A stretch of 64,000 nt of DNA from Bacillota bacterium (GCA_023418995.1 JAEZYP010000065.1:124001-188000); one strand, 5' to 3'. Positions 43,381-53,500 are shown, numbered from the stretch's first letter. Translations and numbers: made by a program. The notes: a model not told the origin generated them from the letters alone.

Positions 43381-45054
43381 TCACCGCCGGGCTTTGGCGC
43401 TGTTTTTCAGTTCGTCCAGCGTTTCCATTACCCGGTTTTCCCCCTTGCCAAAATATTGATACAAACGGTCATACTCCCGGTACAAAAGCTCGTAGGTCGC
43501 CGCATTTTCCGCAATGGGTACATAAACACGCTCCTGAAGCCTACCGAGCGTCTGCACGATCTGCCCGAAATTCGCGTAGCCGCTTTTCTCTTTCCCCGCT
43601 GCGGCGACCCCGTAAATCGCGCTCCCGAGTGCGCCTGACTGGCTACTGCCGGAAATGGAAATCGTCATATTACAAATGTCGGCGTAAATCTGCATCATCA
43701 TTTCATCCTTAGAGGCGATTCCCCCGGCCGCGTACAGCTCGCGGATTTCTACCCCGCCCGCACGGTAAGCCTCAATGATATTTCTGGCGCCGAAGGCTGT
43801 TGATTCTATCATAGCACGATAAATTTCCTCCGGCTTCGTGTTTATCGTCATTCCAAGAATCATTCCGCTCAGGTTAAAATTCATCAGAGTAGAACGCACC
43901 CCGTTCCACCAGTCCAGTGCAAGAAGTCCGCTCTCACCGGGGCGAAGCCGTTCCGCCTTGCCGCGCAGGAGCTTATGGATTCCAATGCCTTTTTCTCGGG
44001 CCTCCTCGCGGCAGGAAGCGGGCGCGCAGTTATTTACAAACCAGTCAAAGCTGTCACCCACACAGCTTTGCCCCGCCTCGTAAGCAAAATAACCGGGAAT
44101 AATTGCATCCTTCACAACTCCGCATATTCCGGAAACTGCTTTTTCCTCTTCATCCAATACGATTTCACAGGTTGACGTTCCAAGAATCAACAGCATTTTA
44201 CCGGCTTCGAAAATCTTACAGGCAGGCAGTGAAGCGTGGGCATCCACAATGGCAACCGCAACCGGGGTGCCTGCTTTCAGCCCGGTAATCTCCGCCATTT
44301 TCGCCGTTACCGTGCCGGCACACTGACCGACATCCATGAATTCTCCTTGCAGCTTCTCATCCGTCAGGCTTTCCAGAGCCGGATCCAGCGCGGTCAAAAA
44401 ATCACGCGGCGGATAGCCGGTGCGGTAGTTCCAAAAGCTCTTATAACCAGCGACACAGGTACTGCGAACCCTCTTCCCGGTAAGCTGCCAGACAATCCAA
44501 TCCGCGGCCTCTACAATCCTGTCGCATTTCTCATACACCTTCGGCGCTTCCTCCACAATCTGGAGCACCTTGGGCAGGAGATACTCGCTATTGGTTTTTC
44601 CTCCATACAGATCGAGAAATTTCTCGTTCCGCTCCCGAGCCAGACGGTCGATACGGTCCGCACAGTATTGTGCGGCATGATGCTTCCACAGCTTTACGTA
44701 AGCGTGCGGTTCGCTTTTAAATTCCGGCAGCAGACACAGCGGCGTATTATTCCGGTCAACCGGGAGCATGGTGCAGGAGGTGAAATCGACGCCCACACCA
44801 ATCACCGCACAAGGGTCAACCCTTGTAGATTTCAGCAAATCCCGCAGGGTCAATCGCAGCGCGTCCAAATAATCCTGCGGATGCTGTAACGCCCACCCTT
44901 TCCCCAACATTTTTCCGCTGGGGAGCGTATCGTCCATCACCTTATGGGGATACTCAAAAACGCTGACCCCCAACTCCTCTCCCGTTTGCGCGTCGATCAT
45001 CAAAGCACGCGCCGAGAGCGTTCCGAAATCAATTCCGATTGCGTAGTTTTTCAC
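43381..45054 (-). CDS. araB: Ribulokinase
   Basis: 557 aa FGGY kinase with a GTG start and GAGGA upstream. N-terminal phosphate loop AIGIDFGTLSARALMID, GVDFTSCTMLPVD, the adenosine region LLILGTSTCEIVL and the late glycine loop LYAAGGIASKDEMMMQI identify AraB rather than xylulokinase or glycerol kinase; length is typical. It phosphorylates L-ribulose (also other ketopentoses). No araA or araD lies within the window, so it is isolated here. Confidence 0.92.
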   Translation of the reverse strand: MKNYAIGIDFGTLSARALMIDAQTGEELGVSVFEYPHKVMDDTLPSGKMLGKGWALQHPQDYLDALRLTLRDLLKSTRVDPCAVIGVGVDFTSCTMLPVDRNNTPLCLLPEFKSEPHAYVKLWKHHAAQYCADRIDRLARERNEKFLDLYGGKTNSEYLLPKVLQIVEEAPKVYEKCDRIVEAADWIVWQLTGKRVRSTCVAGYKSFWNYRTGYPPRDFLTALDPALESLTDEKLQGEFMDVGQCAGTVTAKMAEITGLKAGTPVAVAIVDAHASLPACKIFEAGKMLLILGTSTCEIVLDEEEKAVSGICGVVKDAIIPGYFAYEAGQSCVGDSFDWFVNNCAPASCREEAREKGIGIHKLLRGKAERLRPGESGLLALDWWNGVRSTLMNFNLSGMILGMTINTKPEEIYRAMIESTAFGARNIIEAYRAGGVEIRELYAAGGIASKDEMMMQIYADICNMTISISGSSQSGALGSAIYGVAAAGKEKSGYANFGQIVQTLGRLQERVYVPIAENAATYELLYREYDRLYQYFGKGENRVMETLDELKNSAKARR

Positions 45055-45156
45055 GCGTATTCCTCGCTTTATGTTGATTTTTGTAACAAAACAACATAAC
45101 TTACCTAGATACGCATTATCTTATCTTATTGCGGTTTTTTTGTCAACGTTGTTTCC

Positions 45157-46497
45157 CTACAGATGATTCGCAATTGCCCAATCAAGCTGATCCATCCCAT
45201 ACTCCGCCTGCTGCTCTGTCATAACAAGCGGAGGCAAAAAGCGGATGCAGTTCCCGTAGATTCCGGCATTGATTAAAATTACACCTCGTTTGAGGCAGGA
45301 ATCCAGTATTTTTGGCACAATTTCGGGATATGGCTCTTTGGTGCGGCGGTCCTTGACAAATTCCATGCCAATCATGGCGCCCTGCCCGCGAACGTCGCCG
45401 ATTATGCCGTATTTTTCCTTCATCCCGTTCAACCGTCTCATTAAGTAGGCACCGAGCATTTCCGCCTTGCCAGGCAGGTCTTCCTTTTCCATTTTCTCCA
45501 GAACCTTTAACGCGGCAGCGCAGGAAACCGGATTCCCGGAAAAAGTACCGCCGATTGCCCCGGGTATCGGCGCATCCATGATTTCTGCTTTTCCAACAAC
45601 CGCGCTCAACGGCATTCCCGCCGCGATGGATTTCGACAGGGTAATGAGGTCTGGCTCCACATTCGCGTGCATGCAGGAGAACAGCTTTCCGGTTCTTCCA
45701 AAGCCCGCCTGTACTTCATCCATAATGAAAACAATTCCGTTTTTGCGGCAGATTTCCTGCATCCGTTCCAGATAGCGGACCGGAAGCGGAATAAAGCCTC
45801 CTTCGCCCTGCACCGGCTCCAGAACGACGCAGGCAACCATCTGGGGGGAAAGCGACGTATGGAGCATATTCTCGAAATAATCGGCACAGGCGTCGGCACA
45901 GCACGTGCCGGACTCCGGAAGCGGATTGCGGTATTCATTCGGGCACGGAATCTTATAGCATTCCGGTGCAAACGGCGCGAAACCGTCTTTATAGGGCTTT
46001 ACCTTGCTCGTCATGGTCATCGTCATAAGCGTTCTGCCATGGAAGGAGCCTTCCAGAGTCACCACGCCCTGCCTGCCGGTGTATTTGCGCGCGATTTTCA
46101 CCGCGTTTTCCACTGCTTCGGCGCCGCTGTTGGCGAGCATTACCTTTTTCGGCGTATCGCCCGGAGCCGCCGCCGTCAGCTTTTCCGCCAAGGAGACATA
46201 AGGCTCGTACATCGCAACGTTAATGGAGGTATGGATAAATTTCTCCGACTGCTCCCGAATGACCTTTACCACCTCGCCGTCACAGTGTCCCGCGTTGATA
46301 ACCCCGATGCCTGCCGCGAAATCCACGTAGACATTGCCGTCCACATCCTTGAGCAGAGCTCCCTTTGCCTCCTGTGTAAAGATTCCGGTGCCGCAGCTGA
46401 TTCCCCGCGCAACGACCGCGTTTTTTCGCTGTAAAAGCTCCCTGGACTTTGGGCCGGGGATTTGCGTTACAATTTTCGGCATCGTTTCCTGCATCAT
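45157..46497 (-). CDS. gabT: 4-Aminobutyrate aminotransferase
   Basis: 446 aa class-III PLP aminotransferase. PLP-binding landmarks: ANSGAEAVENAVKIARKYTG, the Asp in FIMDEVQAGFGRTG, and the Schiff-base Lys in LITLSKSIAAGMPLSAV. C-terminal VILINAGIYGNCIRFLPPL fits GabT. It converts GABA plus 2-oxoglutarate to succinate semialdehyde plus glutamate. It is last in the polyamine operon, after a GC-rich hairpin at 46517-46540 in the intergenic region. Confidence 0.9.
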   Translation of the reverse strand: MMQETMPKIVTQIPGPKSRELLQRKNAVVARGISCGTGIFTQEAKGALLKDVDGNVYVDFAAGIGVINAGHCDGEVVKVIREQSEKFIHTSINVAMYEPYVSLAEKLTAAAPGDTPKKVMLANSGAEAVENAVKIARKYTGRQGVVTLEGSFHGRTLMTMTMTSKVKPYKDGFAPFAPECYKIPCPNEYRNPLPESGTCCADACADYFENMLHTSLSPQMVACVVLEPVQGEGGFIPLPVRYLERMQEICRKNGIVFIMDEVQAGFGRTGKLFSCMHANVEPDLITLSKSIAAGMPLSAVVGKAEIMDAPIPGAIGGTFSGNPVSCAAALKVLEKMEKEDLPGKAEMLGAYLMRRLNGMKEKYGIIGDVRGQGAMIGMEFVKDRRTKEPYPEIVPKILDSCLKRGVILINAGIYGNCIRFLPPLVMTEQQAEYGMDQLDWAIANHL

Positions 46498-46516
46498 AAT
46501 ATCACCTCATAATTCA

Positions 46517-46540
46517 GGCCCCCGGGAATTCCCGAGGGCC
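46517..46540 (-). promoter_or_regulatory. Intercistronic GC-rich hairpin between patA and gabT
   Basis: GGCCCTCGGG-AATT-CCCGGGGGCC on the minus strand, without a T-run. It probably acts in mRNA processing or stability rather than termination. Confidence 0.45.
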
Positions 46541-46548
46541 GCAGATTG

Positions 46549-47901
46549 TTACAGTCCGAATTCCTTTTGGGTATCGGCGAGCGCTTCTTCCGTAAATGCT
46601 AAAACCTTTTCAAAATCCTCGTAGCTGGTAACCGCGGCCGGTTCAAACCGGATTGTTTTTGCATTGTTCAGCGTACCCGCAGTCATCACCTTTCGGGAAA
46701 ACAGCCCCTTTGCAACGCTGTAGCCGTACTCCGACTGGAAGAATTCCACGCCGATCATCAACCCCACTCCGCGCACCTCCTGAATGACCTTCGGATATTT
46801 CTCCGCAAGCCTGCGCAGTCCGGCAATCAAAAATTCACCTTTTTCGCGCGCCATCTTTGGCACGTCATGCTTCACCATGAACTCGATTGCGCCAAGGGCG
46901 GCGGAGCAGGCGAGCGGATTTCCGCCGAACGTAGGCGAACCCAGCAACCACGGGTTTTCCCTTAAGGATTCCACCCATAGCTTCGGTCGGGCAATGATAC
47001 CGGTAATCGGCATAATTCCACCGCCAAACGCCTTGCCGTAAGTCATGATATCCGGAGTAACGTCTTCCTCAAGGCAGCGGAAGTAACTGCCGGTTCTGCC
47101 CATTCCGGTCTGAATTTCATCAAAAATAAGGAAAACGTCAAATTCATCGCAGATTGCGCGAACCTCCTTCAGGTATCCCACCGGGGGTACGATTACACCC
47201 GCTTCGCCCTGAATTGGCTCAAGAATTACGGCAGCGACACTCTCGCCCACCGCTTTCAAACGGGACAGGGTTTGACGCAGGTCAGCGGTATCCCCATAGG
47301 TAACGTGTGTCACCTGCTGAACCATTGGCAGGTACGGCACACGGTAAGTCGATTTTCCGCCGACGGAGATCGCTCCCATCGTCTTACCGTGGAAGCCGCC
47401 GACCGCCGAGACAAACCAGCGTCCGCCGCTTGCGATACGCGCGAGCTTCAGCGCCATTTCGACCGCTTCCGCGCCGCCGTTGGTAAAAAAGCAGTATTGC
47501 AGGTCACCCGGCGTGATTTCGGCAAGCGCCTTGGCGAGATAGCCGCGCAGAGGGTCCAGCAGCTCCTGGCTGTGAAGCGCCTGCCGGTTCAGCTGCGCCT
47601 GAACATGTTTGAGGATTTCAGGATTCCGGTGACCGAAGGTGTAAATTCCAAAGCCACCAAGGCAGTCGATAAACTGCTCACCGTAAACATCCGTAAAATA
47701 AGAATCGTGATCCTCCCACTCCACAAAGGCCGCATTGGTAGATACCGACTTACGGTATTTCAGCCAGCCGGGATTAATGTAGGTGTTATAATTTTCGATA
47801 CTGTCTTCGACAAGCTGTTTTTTGTCCGCCTCCGACAGTTCCTCGGCATCCACATATCCCAGGACTTTTTCTACAGTCTCCAATGCTTTTTGTGAATTCA
47901 T
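46549..47901 (-). CDS. patA: Putrescine aminotransferase
   Basis: 450 aa class-III PLP enzyme of the YgjG/PatA group: INPGWLKYRKSV near residue 42, then DCLGGFGIYTFGHRNPE, FFTNGGAEAVEMALKLAR, VSAVGGFHGKTMGA, LIFDEIQTGMGRTG and Schiff-base Lys in MTYGKAFGGGIMP. It transfers an amino group from putrescine to 2-oxoglutarate or pyruvate, giving 4-aminobutanal. It sits between the aldehyde dehydrogenase and gabT genes, the order of the pathway. Confidence 0.92.
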   Translation of the reverse strand: MNSQKALETVEKVLGYVDAEELSEADKKQLVEDSIENYNTYINPGWLKYRKSVSTNAAFVEWEDHDSYFTDVYGEQFIDCLGGFGIYTFGHRNPEILKHVQAQLNRQALHSQELLDPLRGYLAKALAEITPGDLQYCFFTNGGAEAVEMALKLARIASGGRWFVSAVGGFHGKTMGAISVGGKSTYRVPYLPMVQQVTHVTYGDTADLRQTLSRLKAVGESVAAVILEPIQGEAGVIVPPVGYLKEVRAICDEFDVFLIFDEIQTGMGRTGSYFRCLEEDVTPDIMTYGKAFGGGIMPITGIIARPKLWVESLRENPWLLGSPTFGGNPLACSAALGAIEFMVKHDVPKMAREKGEFLIAGLRRLAEKYPKVIQEVRGVGLMIGVEFFQSEYGYSVAKGLFSRKVMTAGTLNNAKTIRFEPAAVTSYEDFEKVLAFTEEALADTQKEFGL

Positions 47902-47940
47902 AATAACAAATCCTTTCTGATAATTAAAAATTAAAAATGA

Positions 47941-49419
47941 TTAAGCGCCGAACCAGTCAATGCCGCCTCCGGCAAGATTAATGTTAATCTGCTTGACCTC
48001 GGTATACTCGTCAAGGCCGAAGGTGCCCAGTTCGCGTCCGATTCCGCTTTGCTTGTAGCCGCCCCACGGCGCCTCGTTAAAGGTCGGGTTATAACAATTT
48101 ACCCAGGTGATTCCGGCGCGAAGCGCCTTTATGACACGCATCGCACGGCCAATATCGCTTGTGATAACACCGCCCGCAAGACCGTAATCCGTATCGTTGG
48201 CAAGCTCCAGGGCTTCCTCCTCCGAGTGGAATTTCTGTACTGCGAGAACCGGACCAAAAATTTCTTCCTTCACAATACTCATTTTCGGTGTGCAGTCTGC
48301 AAAGACAGTAGGCGCAACAAAGAAGCCCTTTGCGTAATCTCCTGCCGCAATGCGGTACCCGCCGCAGATCAGGCGCGCACCCTCCTGCTTTCCTTTTTCA
48401 ATATAAGAAAGCACCTTGTTCATTTGCACCTCGCTGATCAGCGGACCCATCTCGCAGCCATCCATGTCACCGCGACCGACCTTAATCTTTTTGGTGCGCT
48501 CTGCAAGGCGTGACAGAAATTCTTCGTATATGGTATCCTGCAAAATCAGGCGGGAACCGGCGGAGCAGACCTCACCCTGATTCGCGAAAATCGCGAACAT
48601 TGCCCATTCCACAGCGGCGTCCATATCATAATCGTCAAAAACAATGCAGGGGGATTTTCCGCCAAGCTCCAGCGAGACATTCTTGATATTGCCCGTTGCC
48701 GCCTGCATGATGCTGCGGCCGGTTTTCGTCCCTCCTGTAAAAGCGACCTTGTCGATATCATGGTTTTCAGCGATTTCATGCCCCACTGTTGTGCCCGCTC
48801 CCATTACAAGGTTCGCGACGCCGCAGGGAAGCCCGACCTTTTCAAAGATTTCAAACAGCCGGATTGCCGTCAGCGGGGTTATTTCCGCCGGCTTGAACAC
48901 GCTGGTGTTCCCGGCGGCGAGGCAGGGGGCGAGCTTCCACGCCGCCATCAGTAAAGGGTAGTTCCACGGAACAATCTGCCCGCAGACCCCGATCGGTTCC
49001 CGCACGACCATTGTCTGCATATTCGGGTCGGGGACCTCAAAGACCTGCCCGGTCGGCTTGTTAATCAGCCCCGCGTAATAGCGGAAGCAGTTTGCGGCGT
49101 CCGCCACGTCGCCCAAGCTGTCGCGCAGCGGCTTGCCGGTGTTCGCGGTTTCCAGACCGGCAAGCTCTTGTGCCTGAGCGTCGATTTCTTCCGCGATGCG
49201 GTACAGGTAACCCATCCGCTCCGAAACGGAAGTATCCTTCCAGCCGTCCTGATAAAACGCTTTCTTCGCGGCTTTCACCGCGCTGCGGACATCCTCTTCG
49301 CTGCCCTCCGCAACCGTTGCGATCACCGTTCCGTCCGCAGGGCAGATTATCCTGCGAATCTCTCCGGTAACGGCGGGAACCCACTTTCCGTCAATATACA
49401 TGTTCAAAACTTCACTCAT
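47941..49419 (-). CDS. Aldehyde dehydrogenase, probable 4-aminobutanal dehydrogenase
   Basis: 492 aa ALDH from the ATG at 49419 with GGAGGT upstream. Catalytic features: Asn in IVPWNYPLLMAAWK, NAD site FTGGTKTGR, Glu in SLELGGKSP and the nucleophilic Cys in NQGEVCSAGSR. It resembles the betaine-aldehyde and gamma-aminobutyraldehyde dehydrogenases. Gene order with patA and gabT makes oxidation of 4-aminobutanal to GABA the likely job. A hairpin (49451-49490) separates it from potD. Confidence 0.88.
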   Translation of the reverse strand: MSEVLNMYIDGKWVPAVTGEIRRIICPADGTVIATVAEGSEEDVRSAVKAAKKAFYQDGWKDTSVSERMGYLYRIAEEIDAQAQELAGLETANTGKPLRDSLGDVADAANCFRYYAGLINKPTGQVFEVPDPNMQTMVVREPIGVCGQIVPWNYPLLMAAWKLAPCLAAGNTSVFKPAEITPLTAIRLFEIFEKVGLPCGVANLVMGAGTTVGHEIAENHDIDKVAFTGGTKTGRSIMQAATGNIKNVSLELGGKSPCIVFDDYDMDAAVEWAMFAIFANQGEVCSAGSRLILQDTIYEEFLSRLAERTKKIKVGRGDMDGCEMGPLISEVQMNKVLSYIEKGKQEGARLICGGYRIAAGDYAKGFFVAPTVFADCTPKMSIVKEEIFGPVLAVQKFHSEEEALELANDTDYGLAGGVITSDIGRAMRVIKALRAGITWVNCYNPTFNEAPWGGYKQSGIGRELGTFGLDEYTEVKQININLAGGGIDWFGA

Positions 49420-49507
49420 GAAGTTGACCTCCATTCAGATGTTTATTCTTGCCGCTTTTATCCGGATCGCCTAAAAGGAGAAGCGGCGGCAGGATAAAGC
49501 AGAGTCT

Positions 49508-50614
49508 TTATTTCGTGAATTCGGTCCAGATGCTGTCATACTTTGAAACATCCGCTCCGATATCCTTTACATACTCTCCGTTCTTAATGACGTCGCTCGG
49601 AACATTGGATGCCTTATTGTTTTTATAGCTATCCGGCATCAGCGCGACCGCGGCCTTGTTGGGGCTGAGATACGGATATTCATCGAGAACCAGCTTACCG
49701 GTTTCGCCCTTTAGGACAAAGTTAATGAAGGCGTTGGCGTTGTCAAAGTTCTTCGCGCCCTTGAGGACGCACATGTTATCCAGAAATTCGTAGCAGCCCT
49801 CCTTGGGGAACGCGATGTCAAAGTCGCTGCTTTCCTGCATGCAAAGGGCGATTTCAGCACTCCACATATAGCCGATGTTGGTCTCGCCGTTGATCATGGA
49901 GGTTTTCGGCGAGTCGCTGTCCAGAACCTTGATGTTCGGCTTCAGCTTCGCGAGCTGCTCCTTTACCTTTGCCAGCTCCTCCTCCTTTGTTGTGTTGAGG
50001 GAATACCCCAGGCTTTTTGCCGTCATGCCAATTACAGCGCGAAAATCATCCAGAGCCACGATGGATTCCTTGTATTTCGGATCCATAATCTGCTGATAGG
50101 AAATAATCGGCTCCGTGACCTTTGTTTTATTGATGCAAAGCGCCACTACGCCGCCGAGGTACGGCATGGAATACTCGTTTCCCTTGTCAAAATACTGGTC
50201 GAGATAGGCGCTGTCGATATTGGAGACATTGGTAATCTTGCTCTTATCCAGCTTTTGCAGCAACCCCTGATCGATCATCATCTTAACCATATAGTCACTG
50301 GGAACCACAATATCGTAAATGCCGGAATTGCTGGCTTTCACCTTGGCGAGCATATCTTCGTTGGTAGAGTAAGTAGAGACGTTAACATGGATACCAGTCT
50401 CCTTTTCAAACTCGTCAAATACAGTCTGAGGCATATACTCCGTCCAGACGTAAACATTCAGTTCACCGCCCTTAGCAGCACCCGCTGAGGCTGCCGAGGA
50501 CACCTCGGTTGCCGCACCCCCCGTGGTGCTTACTTTCCCGCTGCATCCCGCCAGAGCGGTGAAAGACACAGCGGCCGCGAGCAGAAGGATGAGCAGTTTA
50601 TTGATTTTTTTCAT
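49508..50614 (-). CDS. potD: Spermidine/putrescine-binding lipoprotein PotD
   Basis: 368 aa. Lipobox TALAGC (Cys 24), Ala/Ser linker, then the PotD-type start LNVYVWTEYMPQTVFDEFEKE, with STNEDMLAKVKAS, VVPSDYMVKMM and the C-terminal YPYLSPNKAAVALMPDS. Acidic and aromatic residues for polyamine binding are typical of this family. Its gene is downstream of potABC, the usual order. Confidence 0.92.
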   Translation of the reverse strand: MKKINKLLILLLAAAVSFTALAGCSGKVSTTGGAATEVSSAASAGAAKGGELNVYVWTEYMPQTVFDEFEKETGIHVNVSTYSTNEDMLAKVKASNSGIYDIVVPSDYMVKMMIDQGLLQKLDKSKITNVSNIDSAYLDQYFDKGNEYSMPYLGGVVALCINKTKVTEPIISYQQIMDPKYKESIVALDDFRAVIGMTAKSLGYSLNTTKEEELAKVKEQLAKLKPNIKVLDSDSPKTSMINGETNIGYMWSAEIALCMQESSDFDIAFPKEGCYEFLDNMCVLKGAKNFDNANAFINFVLKGETGKLVLDEYPYLSPNKAAVALMPDSYKNNKASNVPSDVIKNGEYVKDIGADVSKYDSIWTEFTK

Positions 50615-50628
50615 GTTAATATCCCCCT

Positions 50629-51438
50629 TTATTCTTCTCCTGTGTGGAGTTTGCGTCTGTAAGAAATGAGCTGGCTTACCAGTACAATGGCAAATGTGAC
50701 CAGAATGATCAGCGTAGACAAGGCGTAAACATCGGGCGTAATTCCCGTTCTTACCAGTTCAATTGCCTTGAGCGGGAAGGTCGTGCTTTTTGCTCCGGTT
50801 GTAAAGAAGCTGATGATAATATCATCAACCGAGAGGGTAAACGCAAGCGTTGCGCCTGAAATAATACCCGGCAGGATAATTGGAACGGTAATGCGAAAAA
50901 AAACCTGCAGGCGGCTTGCGCCCAAATCCAGCGCAGCCTCCTCCACGGAACGGTCAAAGCCCGCGAGCCGGGCGCGCACGGTAAACACGACAAACGGAAT
51001 GCAGAACGTGATGTGCGCGATAATGATGCTGAGAAGCCCAAGCGGCACCTGGCACAGCGAAAACATGGAAAGCAGCGAAATACCAAGCACGATTTCAGGA
51101 ATAACCACAGGGATATAAAGCAGCATGTCAATCACGTTTTTACCGTGGAATTTATAGCGGTACATTGCGACCGCCGCCAGCGTACCGATTACAGTAGAAA
51201 GCAGAGTGCTGTAAAAGCCGACAATCAGGGTGTTTCCAAAAGCGGAAAGCAGAGCGTAATTGTGTATCATTACGCCATACCATTTTGTGGTAAACCCTTC
51301 GAGCAGGACGTTCATTTTGGAGGTGTTGAAGGAATAGAGAATGATAATAAAAATCGGCAGATACAGGAACAGAAATACCAAGGTCAGAAAAAGTCTTCGC
51401 CCATATTTTGATACCCTTTGCTTTGTTTTTCGTTTCAT
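50629..51438 (-). CDS. potC: Spermidine/putrescine ABC transporter permease PotC
   Basis: 269 aa, six membrane segments. Family landmarks: LPIFIIILYSFN at the N-terminus, the ATPase-contact loop EEAALDLGASRLQVFFRITVP (about 166-186) and TLAFTLSVDDIIISFFTTG. The start overlaps the potB stop by four bases. Confidence 0.93.
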   Translation of the reverse strand: MKRKTKQRVSKYGRRLFLTLVFLFLYLPIFIIILYSFNTSKMNVLLEGFTTKWYGVMIHNYALLSAFGNTLIVGFYSTLLSTVIGTLAAVAMYRYKFHGKNVIDMLLYIPVVIPEIVLGISLLSMFSLCQVPLGLLSIIIAHITFCIPFVVFTVRARLAGFDRSVEEAALDLGASRLQVFFRITVPIILPGIISGATLAFTLSVDDIIISFFTTGAKSTTFPLKAIELVRTGITPDVYALSTLIILVTFAIVLVSQLISYRRKLHTGEE

Positions 51439-52316
51439 CTGCTCGCCCCCAAATCTTCCACACTGCCGCCCATCTTTGTGTAAATCTGCACCATGAGTAG
51501 GGTGATCAGGATCAGGATGATGGAGAGCGCCGCACCCAGAGGCCAGTTGAACGCTTCCTTGAACTGGCGCTCAATCACATTGCCGATTAGCTGGCTTTTG
51601 CCTCCGCCGAGAATATCGGAAACAAAGAAATACGCCAGTGCCGGAATGAATACCATAATGCTTCCCGCAAAAATGCCAGGCATCGTGAGCGGAAGCGTTA
51701 CATGAAGGAACCTGCGTACGGGCTTTGCGCCGAGATCTCCCGCCGCTTCCAAAAGGCTGCGGTCAAGCTTGTCGATGACCGTGTGGATTGGCAAAACCAT
51801 GAACGGCATCAGCGTGTAGACCATTCCGAGCACGACCGCGCCCCGGGTAAACAGCATAGAAAGCGGCTCCGAAATCAATCCAAGATTCTGAAGGATAAAA
51901 TTGATATAACCGTTTTTTCCCAGCAAAGTGCGCCAGCTGTACAGCCGGATTACTGAATTCGTCCAGAACGGAAGAAGCAGGAATACCATCATCAGCGTTT
52001 TCGGGAGCGGCTTTTGAAGGGCCATGATGTAAGCGAACGGATAGCCGATCAGGATACAAAGCATCGTGGACAGGAACGCCACCGCCAGAGAATTGAGATA
52101 GATAGACAGCAGCGACGGGTCTGCCATTTGAATGTAATTATCAACGGTAAAGGAAAAAATAATGTTATGTGCCGCGTCCGTCGCGCAGAAGCTAACCGCA
52201 AGAATGTAAATCAGAGGAATAGCAATCAGCAAAAGCATCCACGCGGTGACCGGAGAGATCATTGCAATGAGCGGGATTGTCTTGCCGCGAAGTCGTCGTT
52301 TTGTTTCTGTTTTCAT
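51435..52316 (-). CDS. potB: Spermidine/putrescine ABC transporter permease PotB
   Basis: 293 aa from the ATG at 52316, five bases after the potA stop codon region, with GGGGGTGA as ribosome site. Six membrane segments; PFWTNSVIRLYSWRTLLGKNG is the PotB/PotH-type segment and LLEAAGDLGAKPVRRFLHVTLP the coupling loop. The frame extends upstream into potA but that part is not PotB-like. Confidence 0.93.
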   Translation of the reverse strand: MKTETKRRLRGKTIPLIAMISPVTAWMLLLIAIPLIYILAVSFCATDAAHNIIFSFTVDNYIQMADPSLLSIYLNSLAVAFLSTMLCILIGYPFAYIMALQKPLPKTLMMVFLLLPFWTNSVIRLYSWRTLLGKNGYINFILQNLGLISEPLSMLFTRGAVVLGMVYTLMPFMVLPIHTVIDKLDRSLLEAAGDLGAKPVRRFLHVTLPLTMPGIFAGSIMVFIPALAYFFVSDILGGGKSQLIGNVIERQFKEAFNWPLGAALSIILILITLLMVQIYTKMGGSVEDLGASR

Positions 52317-52320
52317 TTCG

Positions 52321-53457
52321 TCACCCCCGTGCGGACGAATACGCGCCCAAATCCACATTTTCTATCATGGAATGTATTTGCTGCGAAACAGTTTTCATCA
52401 TTACGGCGTCGGCGGCTTCCCAGTAGAGATAGATATCCTCCCCGCTTTTCGGGAAGGGCTGACCGGAAATGGCCGACAGCTTCAATTCCTGCCCGCTGGT
52501 CAGCACAACGATGCTTTTCATCAGCGTTCCGATATTGATGTTTTCACGAACGGTGCCGCGCAGGCTGAAGCCATCCACCGGCAAAGAAGCATATTTCAGT
52601 TTTTCCGGACGAATGGAGATGCAGAGCAGCTCCCTCGGCTGGAAGCCCTCGCCGCACGCGAGGATATCTCCCGATTCCGTACTCAGACGGTAGACACTGT
52701 TTACCTTCGATACGGCGACCGCGTCAAACAGATTGGACTCCCCGATAAAATCCGCGACAAATTTTGATTTCGGGTGGGCGTAGACCTCCTCCGGAGCGTC
52801 GATCTGCTCCAGAATTCCTGCGTTCATAATCGCGATCCGGTCGCTCATGGTCATAGCTTCCTCCTGATCGTGGGTCACGTAGATGAAGGTAATGCCCAGT
52901 TTTTTCTGCAGGCGTTTCAGTTCAATTTGCATCTGCTTGCGAAGCTTTAAATCCAGTGCTCCGAGCGGTTCATCCAGCAAAAGGACACGCGGCTTGTTAA
53001 CGATTGCCCTTGCTATAGCGACCCTCTGCTTTTGCCCGCCGGAAAGCTGTGCCGGGTAACGCTTTTCAAAGCCCTCCAGTTGTACCATTTTCATCATTTC
53101 TTCGACCATGGGCGCGATTTTGCGTTTCGGCAGCTTTTTCATTTTCAGACCGAAAGCAATATTATCGAACACCGTCATATGTGGGAAAAGCGCGTAGCTT
53201 TGGAACACGGTATTGACATTCCGGTCAAACGGTTCCTTGTCTTCCACCCGCTCGCCCTCCACCAGTATTTCGCCGTCGGACTGCTGCTCAAACCCTGCAA
53301 TCATTCTCAGGGTAGTCGTTTTTCCGCAGCCGGAAGGCCCGAGGATAGATAGAAACTCGCCCTGAGCGACGGACATATTCAAATCGGTAACCACATGGTT
53401 ACTCCCATAAAATTTATTCACGTGGTTGATTTCCACAATTCTATTATCATTTGGCAA
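52321..53457 (-). CDS. potA: Spermidine/putrescine ABC transporter ATP-binding protein PotA
   Basis: 378 aa with a TTG start at 53457 and AAGGGG about 8 bases upstream. Walker A GPSGCGKTT, Q-loop VFQSYALFPHMTV, signature LSGGQKQRVAIARAI, Walker B VLLLDEPLGALD, H-loop VTHDQEEAMTMSD. The C-terminal TOBE region (about 280-350) follows. It opens the operon potABCD-aldehyde dehydrogenase-patA-gabT. A terminator separates it from the P-II gene upstream. Confidence 0.93.
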   Translation of the reverse strand: MPNDNRIVEINHVNKFYGSNHVVTDLNMSVAQGEFLSILGPSGCGKTTTLRMIAGFEQQSDGEILVEGERVEDKEPFDRNVNTVFQSYALFPHMTVFDNIAFGLKMKKLPKRKIAPMVEEMMKMVQLEGFEKRYPAQLSGGQKQRVAIARAIVNKPRVLLLDEPLGALDLKLRKQMQIELKRLQKKLGITFIYVTHDQEEAMTMSDRIAIMNAGILEQIDAPEEVYAHPKSKFVADFIGESNLFDAVAVSKVNSVYRLSTESGDILACGEGFQPRELLCISIRPEKLKYASLPVDGFSLRGTVRENINIGTLMKSIVVLTSGQELKLSAISGQPFPKSGEDIYLYWEAADAVMMKTVSQQIHSMIENVDLGAYSSARG

Positions 53458-53500
53458 AGCTATTCGCCCCTTACTCTTATTCCTATTGTTATCAAAAAAT

